From NCBI GenBank assembly GCA_027574665.1, contig CM050648.1, forward strand, positions 37,830,200 through 37,894,199: a DNA stretch of 64,000 nucleotides. The letters are read 5' to 3'. Position 1 is the first letter of the stretch. Each line of letters opens with the position of its first letter. Source of the DNA: Rhynochetos jubatus. Taxonomy: Eukaryota; Chordata; Aves; Eurypygiformes; Rhynochetidae. The position numbers and the translations under genes are program-made. Below are positions 1-14,150 of this stretch, one piece after another. Below the pieces are notes generated by a model. The model ran no database searches. It was not told the origin of the DNA and saw nothing but the letters and a program-made list of their open reading frames with translations.

Positions 1-1479
1 CTCGTCTGGAAAAGAAGAAATCCAGCTGTACATGTTCTGGTGCTCCTTCTGCTCCGCTGCCTCATCCTTGGGATGACACACATTGCAGGTGATAAAATGT
101 TTTCTTCCAGAGCTCAGAGGCAGACTTGTTAGTCGTTGGAGAACTCAGCACAACTCAATTAAATTTCTTCCACTACCTAATTGACATTTAGTCAGCTAGG
201 AATAAAACAACACCAACAGCAAACAGTCCTTGCTTTCAGTTAAGATGTTATGGAACTTCGTAACATCCCAACTGGCCAAATGTGAGGAAGAAATGAGAAA
301 AATCTAATTAGACATTACATGGCCTCTCATCCAGATTAGATGTAATATATTTGTGGTTACAGCTTCCCTTGAGGATCCTCCTACTCATGTCAGGCATACA
401 AAAGTGTTAAAACATCTGTGACAGCGTGGTGCCTAACATAATATGTAATCTGTAGTCACAAGAGCGGGGTTAACTCTTCCATCCAAAGAGGGCGATATGT
501 CTGCTGAAGGCTCTGAGCATCTGCGATAGACTTCATCTCTGAAAGCGAGATGGACATGCACGGCCACTGATATGGTAATGTGAGGCAGGCCTCAGCTTTG
601 AATGTCATGTAAGATTGTCTTTAAGAGCGATGCAGGACGTCATGCCCATCTTTGGGAGCAACACCTTCTTACAAACATATTCCGGCACTTAGCAACCCCT
701 AACACCACTCTTTGAGCTACTGTTGGTTTTTTTCCTAAAAAATCCTGAAATCATACAAACTTAGGAAATCAGGATCCTACTGCCTCTTAGCCAAATGTGA
801 TGCTGGGGCACAAAACATATAAACTTTCCTTTTTCTCCAGAACCTGGGGAGGAGGTTAATGAAGAAGAAACAGATGAATCTTGACTCCAATAGACTTCTG
901 ACACAATCCCAGATGTTTTTGTCTTAAGCAGACTTGGGCTAGATCAAGTTTCTTCTTGGTAGTCTCTGGACTGACCTCTAGTCTTTTGTAAGATATCAGA
1001 GGTGAGTTGCAAAATGGTTACTAACAAGAGTTAAAAAGAAATGTGTGCACACTCCTATGCATGCTGGAAATGCAAAACAAGGAGGGAGGAGGAATAAGCT
1101 GTCATCTACTTTTCACCACACCCAATTCTTATGTGGTCACATTGCACAAGATGGTCCATGGATTTTTTTTTTTTCAAAAGAGTTGAGTGGTTCTTGTTGA
1201 ATAAGGTTGAAGAAGATAGCTCTAAGTGAAAATGCAACACAGCTGGTGCAAATATGGTTTAATAAACCTTGTTCAGAGAGTAGTTATGATTACCTTTCCA
1301 ACTGAGGAGATGCATCTGGGCACTTATAACCTGAGCTTGATATTCAGTTTTCATTAGTGGTTTGGATGATGGAGTAGAGAATATACCTGTTAAACCTGCA
1401 TATGACAGCTATTTGGGAGGGGCAGCAGGAATGGGAAAAGACTTAAGCTTTCATGACAAACTGAAAAAAACCCCACTAG
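1..1479. other. Intergenic flank, no gene seen
   Basis: I see no open frame with recognisable protein similarity and no splice-consistent coding segment on either strand. The base composition is AT-leaning, with a short T run near 1160. It is ordinary non-coding sequence far upstream of CRH. Confidence 0.6.
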
Positions 1480-2075
1480 GCTAACAAGCTGCAGCCCAAT
1501 AAACAAAATTCTATTCTTAGCAAGAAAAATGTACAAACCTAAAATGATGGTTTTCAGTAGGCACACGTCTACTGAAAAGAGTCTAGGAATTACAGTGGAT
1601 CGTAGCTGAACTTACATCAACCACGCCACATTGTTTGGATATAAAAGCAGGTATCGCATCAGGATGTGTGATGAGGAGGGCTTTACTCACTACTGATAAG
1701 GCTTCACTTCAGTCTTGTGTCCAGTCTTGTGTCCACCATCCTGAAAGACAGATGCAGGGTCTATAGGAGAGTAGTCTGGGTGATGCAGTCCTGGGAAACA
1801 AAGTGTATGTGGATAGACGAAAGCAATGGAGAGGAGTTAATTCAAAGAAAACTGAGTGAGACATAGTTGCAGTCTCCAAATAATGTTTTGATAGGTTGAA
1901 AACTCTTGCCCTGTGTCGATATTGCAGTTAGGTGTTATGAAACCTCAGCAATGGTAAGGGAAGACTGATATGGGAGGATGTGAAATCTCTGTGATCCTTC
2001 CTTGAGGCAAGATGATGGTCTGGTGTATCTCAGCCAGGACCATCTGACAGGTGAGGCTGTCTGCAGCATGGGTGT
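1480..2075 (+). repeat. Old, degraded CR1-type LINE fragment
   Basis: The stretch resembles the 3' part of CR1 ORF2 and its tail on the plus strand. It has the order of segments usual in CR1: a region like 'tctaggaattacagtggatc', then an 'actgataaggcttcacttcagtcttgtgtcc' type block at about 1692-1725, then at about 1970-2050 a degenerate 'ccttccttgaggca...ccatctgacagg' segment. Many substitutions and indels break all frames, so it is inactive. The edges are approximate. The call is by resemblance to the known CR1 consensus, not by alignment. Confidence 0.5.
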
Positions 2076-2326
2076 CCTGTCTACCTTCTGCTGTGCCACA
2101 GTCAACAAGGAGTAATTTGTGGTTTATTTGATACATTCTACGTCTCATTTTCACTTGGGTTCAATTTCCTCTATCCAAGGCACTGGGTTTTCCGTCTCAC
2201 ATATCCACTGGTTGCCCTTATCTCAGCTGCTGATCATCTGCTTGAGAACACTTTTCGGTACTAGTTCTTTACAGTTTCATACCAAATTGGAGCTTTTAAC
2301 TCAGCTTCTGAGACTGAATTAGCAGG

Positions 2327-2345
2327 AAAAAAAAAAAAAAAAAAA
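2327..2345. repeat. Poly-A tract
   Basis: A run of 19 adenines. I looked for a retrogene body in the preceding few hundred bases and found none, so it is recorded as low-complexity sequence only. Confidence 0.8.
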
Positions 2346-3251
2346 GAAATAAAAAAATCTGTATCTCACCACATGGTTCAGAAGCCCCAGAAGCAGAAAG
2401 CCTTTACCATTCAGGTATTAGAGGGCATAGTAAGAATTACAGACCATCTGAAGTTCACAGTGTCTGCAAAGCAGGTGGGGCTCCTGAGCATGTGGGAAGC
2501 AATAATGGAACCAAGCTGCACTAGGCAGAAAGTAGCAGTTAAGGTTAGTCCCTTGAAGTAAGTACGTTTATGGTGGTGCAAACCAGGTCTGGCTGAGGGG
2601 GAAAACAGGCTCAAAGAAACTTGACTCATGTTACATTATCGTACGATCAGCTTCAGCCCCAGTAGACTAAAGCTTCTCACACTGATTTTGATGAAACTCG
2701 TCACAGGTAATATTGATTTCAACTGAATTATTTCTGTTCACACCATGTGAAGGAGGCGGTCTGTTCCTACGAGCGCAGAAGGTCTACGTGTCCTTCAGAA
2801 AACGTATAGAAAGAAGTAGTCTGCCCTTCCAGCATTGATTATTGTTTCAATACATGCAGGAACAGGAAAGCATTATGCATGTGCATTTCCCAATGGCTAG
2901 TTTCAGCACTAACGGGAGAAGTAACATTTGCATTCCTTAAAGAACTGATTGAGATTCTAAAAACAGATTGGAAACTTAATGGTAAGAAAGGCACAGCTTG
3001 AAAGTCTTTACTTTTTGGCATGAAAGTGTGGACCAGATTGACACAATCTGTGACGTAGTTTCTAATGAAGCATTTGTAATGAGACATTTAAAGCAACTCA
3101 AGAGGCCTCTCTATCCTGTTGGGAAAGGAACACAAGGAGCACATATTTGAAATTCATTCAGCAATGAATACATAAGCTGATCTTGACATGAATTTAGAGT
3201 AGGATTCAGTTGTAGATAGGTGCTTGGGGAAGAAGTTGCTTGTAGCAAAGC

Positions 3252-3270
3252 AAAAAAAAAAAAAAAAAAA
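3252..3270. repeat. Poly-A tract
   Basis: A run of 19 adenines flanked by 'gcaaa' on both sides. There is no associated gene or target-site duplication that I can define. Confidence 0.8.
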
Positions 3271-6200
3271 GCAAAGAAAAGAGAGATATAAATGAAGAGC
3301 TAAAATAGTTGGAGGAAACTCTTGGGAAAATTACCAAGAAGAGAGAGAGGTTTCTGCTTATTGAACTGTTGAATCATGGAACTGTTTTCAGTCGGAAAAC
3401 TTTGTGCTGAAATTTCATGCAGAGACAAATTTGATTTCCTCTGTAGGTAGGTGGGAAGGGTGGGACCTCCTGATTTCTGTTTCTCATTCACGTCTTGCTT
3501 ACCCCAGGCAGGGAGGCGTCTTTGGCGCTCACTAACACACTGTGACAAGCCCCTTTTAAACCTCTGCTGTAGCTGGGGTGACTCTGATCTGCACATTTTT
3601 TTTTCTTGTCATTTAAATGTTTATTAATTAGGCAACACAAAGCATCCCACTAGGCCTGACCTTGACCCACTAACATCTGTTAAAATCAGAGTTTACCTTA
3701 TTTCCCTGTTGAAAAACACCTGTTTCCCTACAGAAAGCCACAACAAATGAATGAAACTGCTCTAACAATCCGACCTTGCTTCTGTAGCTCTGTTTTCTGA
3801 TCCTAAAATAGTTTTTGCTTGCTTCCTTTGCTAATTGGTTAGGGATTAATTTTCTACCTACACTGCTTGTGTAGCTCTTTGAATATAAAGTGGTTTTAAG
3901 TGCCAAATATTGCTGTTACTGCTGATTAGGTTATTAGGTAATAATCAGTAGCTGAAATAGGACTTCCCAGAATGAGAAACAAGTATGGCACTCTTCCATC
4001 CTCCTTCCCGTCTGTGGAACGGCTGAGTCGCTCTGAAGCGCCTGTATGGCGTACTTGCAAACACCTCACTGAGGCGTATAAGGCCTTATGACTTAGCCAT
4101 ATATGCAGGTGCATTTTAACACCTGATCACGAAATTAACTTTTGGATGCGATGGCAGCTATGGCCCTCAGTGGCATGAGGAGCACATCACAGAGATGTGA
4201 AAACCCCAAAAGACTAATGTCTTGGTTCCTGTGGTCTGACTTTTGCCCCAGTTTCTGTGCCTAATATTCCCTCTTGGCTGGCTGTAGGCCTTCGAGGTGC
4301 TAATTGAAAACACTAGGCACGAGGAACTAGGTGGAAGTAGGGCTGAGTGAACCTGGGCACAAGCTGTCTCCTCTAGCACGCAAACGTCAGAGAAGTGACT
4401 GATTACAAAAGCTGTCATCTTCCTCAGTAGTCATGGGCTGAAGGCTAGCATGGGCACAGGGGAAATTCTTGTCCTGTTGACACTTTTTGATTGATTTTGT
4501 TGTCAGGATAGATGTCAGCAAGGCACTCACAACTCTAGCCTCCAAGACTAGGTCTGCAGTGTCGTTGAGGCCTGGGCTGATGGTACTCTGCTGAACCGTG
4601 TCATGGAAGGAACTTGCTTTATGTTGTCAAGTGTAATAAACCCAAATGTTAGTGTGAATTTGCTAACAAATGAAGGTAATTGGGTTCTTTAGGAGGGAAT
4701 GAGATGACAGCTTTTACTGTACTTCAAATATCAGTCCCAATTACTGTAAATACGATCATGATGCAAAACATTAATTAGGAAAATCTGAACTGTTTGAAAT
4801 GTAGAGTCCCATATGAATGATTAACTACATGCAAAATATTGTGCCTGATTAGAGGCATTCTACTGAGACATCCATCTGTGAGCTCTGAAATAAACCTGGT
4901 GAGGTGGGAGGAGAGCACCGAGGGACTGGCACAGTTGAGATGACCTAGGAAGCTACCGGGCCATGCGTATCTCATGTAGGGTCGTGGGGCTTCCAGGACA
5001 GTAATGTCTGTGTACCCTATATTCCTTACTGTAAGCATCTTCAGAAAGGATATTTCAGAAATAAAGAAGTCAGGCACCGGAACAGCACGTGGCTTGCTCA
5101 AAGCCACCTAGGATGAGAGTAGCGCAGAAAGGGACTGATCATTGGTCTTCCAAGTCTTAGCGTAACTCCAGTTCTTGTTTCTTATGCAAGATTGGAAGTG
5201 GCTGTCCACAAAAATGCGGGAAATAAAACTTTTCAAAAAACGCAATAGTGAGCACACAATTATGGGAAGACCAGGAACTGCAAAATTGCCTGTAGGTCAC
5301 CCGTTGCGCTCTTTCTGGTGGCGTAAATTCTTGCGGTAATGCATTAGCTAGCGTTTAACGATTGCTAATGAAAGAACCCATGTGGAAACGCCGGCTCCAG
5401 GTATTTCCTATGGGATAAACACATCCGTTGACTACCTCTGCCAAGTCATGAGCAAACTGAACGGTGAAGGATGTTCTACTGAAGTAAGGCCTTTAGGCCT
5501 TAGCTTGGTATAAGAGTAGGTTTAGGGAAAAAAAAAAAAAGGAAAGAAAGAATCTTCAATCTTGTGACTTAGTATCATTCATGTGTTCTTTGGCAGAGAG
5601 AGAGGGACCATGAGAGCTCAAAACACTTTATCTGCTAGTTTGTACCTTATTTGAAATGTGTTGGTTTTCTCCGTTCATTAAAAATACTAAGTAACTACGC
5701 TATCGCTGTTTTATTATGAAACTTGGATATATGTTGCCAAATGGGCTATTTTAAGCAAAATATTCTGCTGTAGCCTGAATGTACTATTGTTCCCCATTTG
5801 GACATGAGTCCGTAGCCACTGAAACATAAAAGCCGACAAAATGGTGTTTCTTTGTCGAAACCTTGGTGAAAGAATCAAGCGACAAAGGATAATTGTTCGT
5901 AGTTTGGACTCCCTTTTCAGTCAGTTCTCAGCCTGAAAGACCTCTCTCTTTTTTTGTTGGTGGTGCCATGTTCATTGCTGGTAGAGCTGCTCACCACCAG
6001 ATCACCCACCGATCCAGCTGGAGCATGAATGTATGCTCCCATTTCTGTCAAATTACTCACCTCACGTGCTGTGGTATTTATACTCCCTCCATCTCCTGTG
6101 CCAGCTTTAGGGGGAACAGATGATACCCGGAGCAGCACAAACCCCGCTGGTACAAAATTAACTTGCTTTTGAAGAATTTTGATCCAGCAGCACTTTGCAC

Positions 6201-6607
6201 CAGGTGGCTGCAGCACTTTTGATCCAATAGTGGCAGGCGCCAGGTCAGATTTGCAGCACTGAGTACTCGGAGCTGTGTGCCCAGAGCTTGCTCTGATTAT
6301 GTCATGAGCTTTTCTGCTTTTCTTTCTCAGCAGCTTTAGCCTTCTCAGCCTCTTTCACATGGATAAGCTTCCAAAACCAACATCCAATAAACTTCCCCTG
6401 CTAGTTATGCTGATGTATGGCTTTATTGGTGACGTGTGTGCATTTTGGGGACAGACAATAGTATCGTTTATTGTCAGATTCCCTAGAGTACTATAATTGA
6501 CGCTTACATTTATCCCAAAATGGAAGGTGGCTGTTACATTCGTTAGTTCCAAAGAAAATTGGTCTAGTGCGTAACAATGCAATGTTATACAAATTATATG
6601 AGAATAT

Positions 6608-6631
6608 AATAATAATAATAATAATAATAAT
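6608..6631. repeat. (AAT)8 microsatellite
   Basis: Eight perfect AAT units. On the minus strand the repeat reads as consecutive leucine codons within an open frame at 6355-6636, which gives that frame a false signal-peptide look. Confidence 0.95.
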
Positions 6632-9600
6632 GACAAATTACATACTATCTTAGCATTTGAATTTGTTATCTCAGTGTGCTCTTTTTATGATGAAATAAAC
6701 CCAGGTTTATTCAAGAGCAGCTTACGGAAATTTCACTTCAAGTGCTCTATCCAGCTAATTGTTCAGGAGCTCTTCAAGAAATTCCCTAACCATTGATCAT
6801 GATGCTACAATTTATTAGCTACCTCTTGTTGATTCTGAAGTAACAGTCTTTGGTGGGCCGTTTTCGTAGAATAAATGAAGTTGATGAAGAAGGCTGAATT
6901 GTCCAGATTTTAATGGAGATAAATAAAGAAAACACACTGGAAGCTCTAAGAGGAGGGTTCTTTTGCAGGCCTTTTAAAATCACTTGCTAAAGGGTGGTGC
7001 AGGTAAGAAGTGATAAGTACTGTCAGCTAATAATAAAAATGGTTATTCACTGCTCTTATGGTCTCTGCTTAGTTTGATTTGGAAGGGTCTGTGCTGAAAA
7101 ACTGCCACTGAAACTTCGCTGTGTGGTTCTCTCAGCAGAAGCATACCTGCTTTTCCTAATATTGCTCAAATTTCCACTGTCAGCACCAAAATTTCTCTTT
7201 GAAGATGGCTGTGTAGAGGGAACAATTCCCAAAGGACTGATTTCCAGGTTCAGCCATACACCAGCAGGGCACAAAAAGCCTCAGCTCTGGGAGATACTCC
7301 TGTCAGTGATGCTGTAAGTATCTCTGGTGGTGTTCTTGCTTCCTTACTGAAGGCCCTTCATCCGAAATGTCGTGCAGTTCACTGTCACTGAAAGAGCTTC
7401 TGGGAATTCAACCCCGAAGTAGGACATTTGTCACTGATGAAAGGCCTGGTGTTAGTTTTAAGCATGATTTGACTCACTCATATTTGGTAGTGTGTTGCTC
7501 TAGTGCTCAATTTAGGGACAATGAGCTGAGATTAACTCATGAATATTTGCATCTGAGGTAGTTGTTCTCATTATATTGATGATGAGTGCTTCTGGATGTA
7601 GCGGAGGACTGCACAGTTTCAAGAACTCTAGGAAGCGGGCAGGAAGAATTGAGGATGATTGCTTTCCAGAACAGCTAAATCCTAAAACTATGGAACAGCT
7701 TATACTCTTCCTAACAGCACAGGAAGCTGAGAGACACTAAACAACCTAGGTTGGAAATATTATAAAGCACGGTGTGCACAGCCATCTTTTACATCTTTCC
7801 ACCTGGAAACCAGATGGACTGGATGTTTGCTGGGTACAAGATAGCTGAGTTCTAGCACCACCTCTTGGCTCCCACCTGTAGGTATGGGATGATTCAAGCT
7901 AAATAAATGAATAATGGGGAATCAGGAAGCTTAGCCTTTTTGGATAAAGATCATTCCATTCTTTTCTTCTCGGAGAGCTGTTACTTCCCCAGCTAAAGGC
8001 ACAAGGCAAGAAATCTACCAGCCTTATGAAGCAGTGCTGGAATTTCTGGTATTTCCACTGGAAATTTGAGCTCTGGGTGATCACCTGCTTTGTTTGTGTT
8101 TTGGAAGAATCAGGACTTCTACAATCAATTATAAAACCAATTTCTTCCTTTCAAGTGTAAGGGCAGCGATGGCAGATGCAAAGGTATTTTTCCTAGGAAA
8201 AGAAGGATCTCTCTATTTTTACAGATGGGTTGTATAACCGAGGTTCTCTTTTTCCTATCACAGTCACGTTACAGGTTAGGATCTGTTACAGGGCTTGTTT
8301 ATTTTTAATGCAGATGCCATTCACAGACAGAGCGCTTCTCAATCAATCTTTTCTCAGACAGATTCATGAAAGAAAATTCTATATTATTCTATTAAAATTC
8401 TATTCTGTTAAACACAAAGCCTGTCGCTAGATCACCAAGTCCCTAAGACACAGACCGCTTCCCATCAGAGCTCCTGCGCACAGAGCTGCGTGATCGGGCC
8501 CTGGCACCTGGCGCGGGGAGCAGAGAGCGTCGCTTGACTGAAGGCTCTGTCGAATGAATGACAGGCCCACGCTGTATTTGTGAAGCATGGCAAGCACTGT
8601 AATAGTTGTTGCTTCTTCCACACTCAGGAAGGTAGCACTGTTGAAGATGCGGTTAGTTTATGGCTAGTGAGACACCTGTTAATTCCCAAGGGAAAAAGAA
8701 ATCAGGATGAGTGTGGCCAGGAGGTACAGTCTGAGACTGGCATCCTGGGTAGTGGCATGACACTGATGCTCGTACTGGCAAATTGGAGAAGGCCAGTGCT
8801 CCATCTGAAACCGTGCTATCAAAATATAACTTTATTTCCTCAAAACCACCAGGAGTTATACATGCCATGAGTTCACAAGAACCTGTCAGAAGAGACAAGC
8901 CACTGGAAGATTTACTTCAGTTTAGATTCTTGAAAACATCTTAGTTTGCCTCAGGCTACATCCTAGCCATAACTGAAAGCTGAAGCGTAGGTAGACTGTC
9001 TGATTTTGGTGATGAACAGAGATTGGTTGTCAGTAGTTCTCAATGAACGTGAAAAGGTTGACCAGACTCTTGTCTGCAACTCCTCTACAGTTGGCATTGT
9101 TCATGTCCAGTTCTGAGAAGGTGAAAGTCAAACTGAATAGGATCTCTGTGATGCTGTGGTGGAAATACACGCAGGTAGAAAACATTCCTGGTGACTCCAG
9201 TCATAATGAGACATAACATGTAAAGATACCTAGGCTATGGCATTCATTCTTTGGAGCATGGAGCAGTTCTGCTTCAACCTCCGTGTAGTATGTCAAGCAG
9301 AATCATGTAGAGACAAGTTTGCACTTCAGGATGGTGTTCAAGATCTGAAATCCGGCCTTGATCCCAAAGTGGGACTTTGTTTTCATTACAAAGGAGGAGT
9401 CAAATAACACCTTGTTTTCCATCAGCTGATTTTGACTGCTTCTCTAATGGATTTTTGAAGAGATTATCATGTTGCTCATTTTTTAAATGAAGACCTGTTC
9501 TGAGGGGCCAAACCTGGGGTATTTGCCCCTTAGATATGCATCTAGGACATGTTGTTTATTAGAAGTTTGTCCTCATATGTCACTAAGCAGCCGAAGGGGG

Positions 9601-9957
9601 AAGGGTAGTCCTGTGCTTACGGCAAGAGACACAGTTCTCAGCTACAACAAAAAAAAGGTGTGCCACGATTCCTTCATTCTCAGAATGGATTAGTACCTCC
9701 TTTCCTTGCTCCCTGAAGAACCTACTTGAGTGTTTCCTGGGTCTAGATAGAGCTATGTTGGAAATGTTTGTTGGTTGGGAAGTGCACAGTATTCCTTCTT
9801 GCTCATTTCTTTAATTTGAAATTTGTTAATGGAAATAGCAAAAGGATCCAGAGATAAATTCCACCTCCTAGGCACTGTCATTGTAATGGTGAAATTGGAA
9901 GGTATCTTGAGTCACACTTATGTACCTACCTTCGTTGTTTTTGCTGACATGATAAAG

Positions 9958-10056
9958 ACATAGAATCCTTTAGGCTGGAAAACACCCTTAAGATCATCAA
10001 GTCCAACCATTAACCTAGCACTGCCAAGTCCACCGCTAAACCCTGTCGGTACAGTT
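9958..10056 (-). repeat. CR1 LINE 3'-end fragment, minus orientation
   Basis: The plus strand starts with 'catagaatcctttaggctgg' and continues through a 'ccttaagatcatcaagtcc' and 'cctagcactgccaagtcc' block. That is the reverse complement of the extreme 3' end of avian CR1 elements, whose terminal 8-mer repeats read ATTCTATG on the element strand. It is 5'-truncated to about 100 bp, as is typical for CR1 copies. Confidence 0.85.
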
Positions 10057-13000
10057 AAAACACCTATTGCCATGTAGGAGCCAGTTCATTTACTGCTCCC
10101 CTTCTTTTCCAGTTCACCAGTTTCCTATCATTGGCATCTCCTTTCCATTCCTGATCCGCAACAGTCAGCCAGCCTCCATCACACAGCTCTGCCAAAAGCT
10201 CTGCCAAGACAAATAGAAGGAAAGCATGTGCTTTTCAGTTTGGGGCCAAACCAAGTTTAATTACAGTCAGTGTCAAGCCCCTAGATCTCAGGATGCACAA
10301 TTTGATCTCCTCTGAGTCAAAGGCGGTACCTTTTCACCCTCTGTATCATTCACACAGGTAGGACAAGCAAGAAACTGAGATGTTCTCTGAATGTTACACC
10401 CGGAGATGCTCTTCCTTCTCCTACTAACAGAGGGAGAGTCCTTTCTCACTCTCAAGCCTAAGAGAAATTCTGGCTAATCTCTAAGTCCTTTTGTGTCAAC
10501 CCTGTAACTAGATGTGTTTCTAGGTTCCTCTGAATCTCTCTCTCATGGTAGAGGCATTGCTGAGCAGACTTCTTGGGCTGGCATCCCTTGGAGGTTCAAA
10601 TGAGCTGTCTGGTTCAGCCAAGGATTTTTAAAACTCTTCCCTGAGCACAAGATACTCATAGGAAACTGAAGGGAAACAACCTCAGGGAATTCATTATTAT
10701 TCACGCTGCTGTCTTACAGCAACACCCAAAGGTCAGTGGCACTCACTGTTAACACCTTAAATTTGACTGCTCTAAAATTATTTTTCACACAGCCTTCACT
10801 AAGGGAATTGAAAAAGCCTTATAGGGACATTCCCAACCTTTGTATGCCCATATATGTAGCTGCCTCCAAAGAGACACTATCAACTCAAGTATTGCTTAAA
10901 ATTAGGCTTTCTTTACTGATTACAGTTCTGGTGTTATTTTTTTAAGTTTAAAAAAAGCTTTAACCCCTCTGGTAGCAGCTGTCTGCTGCTGTTTGAAAGC
11001 ATCCTAGCAGGAGGTGTGAACTTGTAGCTCCTAATGTCTTTGAGGCCACCCTATGGCTCTAGTTATTCACTCCTGAAATCTCATCCTTCCTCTGTCATTT
11101 CGTAGAAACTTCACCCAGATGAGCCAGGTTACATCAGAGATGGATGCTTCAGAGCTCTTGGCATTTCCCCAGATGGTTTTAGCCAAGTTCCAGTTTAACT
11201 GCTGATCCAAGGGCATGCACAGCAGAGCACAGTCAGTGTGTGCTGAGTTACTCCAAACCCATGTGCCTGCTCTTGCAAAGAAATGTGAGAAGCCACCAGC
11301 CCTCAGCCAGACTCTTACACGAGATGCGGCATTGCGTTGCCAGAGCAGTGTGATGCAAGCCTGGGTAGTCCGAGCATCTCTGCGTTCATTACGTGAGGTA
11401 GGCTTGCCTGTAGTACCCCCATCCTGCAGCCTTGCTTGGATGCAGTATCCATACGCGTGTCCTGGTGCTAGTTTTAGCCCAGTCTGTGGGCCTTCATTCT
11501 CAGTGATGTTGGACTATCTCAGTACAGAACGCATTTCAGGGCTAAACAAAATTAATTCTATATGACTGTTCATTAATTTCATTAACTTCAGTGGTAAATC
11601 AGTTTGAGATCTGCTTTTATCAAGCGGCCTGATGTCAGGCCACTGGCACGGTTGTTTTCTGGTGACGGAGACATCAAAAACTTTGTGTCTAGGAATATTC
11701 ATAGTCCATTTGATTGATTTTCATATCCACTAGTCTGGAACAGAGGGTTTTTTAATGACATCCTTGAGACCTCCTTTGCTACTCGTCTTTGGTCTCCCAG
11801 TATCAGGAGTTAAGAATAAAGCCAGCATTTTTTTTTCAGACTAAAATCTTCCTTTTCTGCTAAAAGACTAAAATATGATGATGTGTGTGTGGCAGTGTCA
11901 TCCTCAGCCCCTACCATTGCATGCGTAATGATGACAAAGCAGAAGAGAGATGAAGGAAACCATCCAGTGAGCAAACTCATTAAGTATATATATGCTTTGC
12001 AGTAGCAATAACCCACAGTGAGAATGGGAACGGTTGAGAAACCTGGAGATTTTGTCGGGTGGAGACTGAGCATTTCTTCCATTTATTGGCTGGCATGATT
12101 TGTGTTTTCATTCTGTACTTTGATTCCTTCACCCAGTCTTTCATCTATATTAAAACCTACTCCAGTGCTTCCAGACACTGCAGCCCTGAATTAGAGGAAC
12201 CAGACAAAAAGTCCTGCCAAATTCTTGAGAGAAAACTGTAGTTTTGTATTAGCATTGTCTTCTCCTCATAAAAATATTTTCAAATAGTTGGCGTCTGGCT
12301 TAGAGAAATGTTTGTTGATCCTGTACATCAGAGATGCTGACGAAAACCACCTTCATGTTCCCAGCTAGTTTAATACTACTATTTACTATAATGTACTGCT
12401 TGAACTGCAGCAGCACTTAGGATTCCTAGTCACAGACTGAAGCACCGCTGTGCTAGACACCATGCAGGCATGGAACAAAAAAGAAAGTCCCTTCCCTAAA
12501 GAATTTGCAGTCTTTGGCACGAGTATGGTCATTATAAAGATAACAATCTCTTTTTTCCAAGAAACGCCTCATCTTGTTCATTATCCCTTGCAATTAGTCT
12601 CATGGGGCTCCACTTCCAGCAACACGCACCTGTTGATAAGTGCAACCTAGTCAGAGCTTAGAGAGACTCTGATTTTTCCATTTTTTAATGAACAACTGGT
12701 GCATTAGAGATGTTTGCTCCTTCAAATATGCAGACTATTGTTTAGCGTTAGTCATAACTTAAGTAGGACAGAGCAGATTCTATATATAGCCGTTGCCCAG
12801 CCATTCAAGACAGATAGTGTGTTTGTATTTCTTCCCATATTTCCTCACTTGAAAGGAGTGAGAAGGCAGTTGCAACATCTCTAGCCTCAAATATTCCAAA
12901 ATTGTGCTGCCCCCATCTCCTTCTCCCCCAGATATTGAGATTGTTTTCAGAATCATGATATTTTAAAAGAGTAGTTTCTCAGCTCTTCTGGTGTTTATTT

Positions 13001-13550
13001 GGGGGTTCTCAGCCCTGACGGCATAACTGGGTGATGTCTTTAAGCTTGAAGGCTAAACTTTCTTCTTTTTTTAGCAGCAGTTGAGGTTGTAACAGGATTC
13101 CAGGAGCAGGAGTTGCCCATGGTATCACGAACCACCTTTAAATTGCACTGATTACTTTCCCTCTCTACTCAGTTTTCGTTTCGCAGCCTCATTCTCATGC
13201 TGTCTACGCTCTTACGTGTGAATGTGCCACGTGCCTTAACATTACGAAGGAAATCCCGGTTCGCCACAAACACACACTGTGGATGTTTTGCAGCTGTGAG
13301 TGAGGGTCTCGCTTCCTGCAAATTCAAACTCCAGCATTTATCCCGTTATCTTCCCCTCCAGCGGGAGAGCAGTGGGTTGACCACTGAAAAAAACATAATC
13401 CCAGGCATTCCCTCAAATTGCTTCTGCCTGGATGCCACACCAGCCCAGCTGTGCTCAGATGTTTCCCCTGGTTTTCACGGTGACGCTCAGATCCAGCACC
13501 CCGACAGCATGGTTTCCCCATGCTTGTGGCGTGCCTACAGCTTTAGAGCT
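10057..13550. other. Intergenic flank of CRH, nothing recognised
   Basis: No coding gene, RNA gene or clear repeat is recognised. The open frames at 11215-11565 and 13197-13610 lack any domain I can identify and have no splice or promoter context to support them. Confidence 0.55.
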
Positions 13551-13599
13551 GAAATATGTTGCTGCTGCTGCTGCTCGTGGCTGGTGGCAGGCCTGGTGC

Positions 13600-14150
13600 C
13601 GCACGTGTAGAGGGCAGCCCTGGTGTCACTGAAGCGTTTGGCGGCTGAAGCCGTCACTGGCTCGGGGGCCCTTTCTCTCAGGACATCCCGGCCGGACAGA
13701 CAAGCTCTCATCTGCTCCTGGCCTTGGGTGGACAGTTCCTCACAGGATCGGTGGAACAAGCCTGAAGCAGCCTTCCGCAATATGGTCACGGCGTTGTGGG
13801 CTGCCCTCTGTGTCCCTCTCAGTGCCGAATAAAGGGACAGCTCTGGGCTCTAACCTCCCAGGGGAAGGGATGCTGGCATTCCCACCTGCCCTTCCATCCA
13901 GGCCCATCCCGGTCTCCCCAGCCTCCCCTTGGCCGGCAGCTCGACCCGTGTGCCCGAATCCCGCCCTCCTTCGCTTCGGCATCCCCGCTCCCGCTCAACC
14001 GAGCCGGTACCCAGCTGCCCGTACAGGTTGTGCGTGTCCTTGTCTCTGCCGCTGCGGACCGGGGTGAACCTGGCCATTTCGGTGGGTTGCTCCAGATGCG
14101 TGCGGGATGCAAACCCAAACGCTTGTCCTTGCCCTGGGCTGCGCCAAAGA
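13600..14150. promoter_or_regulatory. Small CpG-rich patch, about 5 kb upstream of CRH
   Basis: GC content and CpG frequency rise clearly here, most strongly at about 13910-14110, while the sequence on both sides is AT-leaning. Overlapping open frames in several phases are a by-product of the GC richness. It could be a small CpG island, an isolated distal regulatory element, or chance. No promoter motif set was recognised. Confidence 0.35.

Larger units (their letters stand above)
2076..9957. other. Intergenic flank with simple repeats only
   Basis: No gene is supported across this stretch. It holds poly-A runs at 2327-2345 and 3252-3270 and an (AAT)8 microsatellite at 6608-6631. The longest open frames are short, lack recognisable domains, and are of a length expected by chance. 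No tRNA-like or rRNA-like segment was recognised. Confidence 0.55.

Noticed and set aside
2327-2345. Poly-A tract as the tail of a processed pseudogene
   Set aside because: No gene-like body or target-site duplication was seen in the preceding sequence.
6302-6358. Minus-strand KEAEKAKAAEKEKQKSS-stop segment resembling the lysine-rich end of a housekeeping protein
   Set aside because: Only about 17 residues look protein-like, the upstream frame is not recognisable, and no poly-A tail or parent gene could be assigned.
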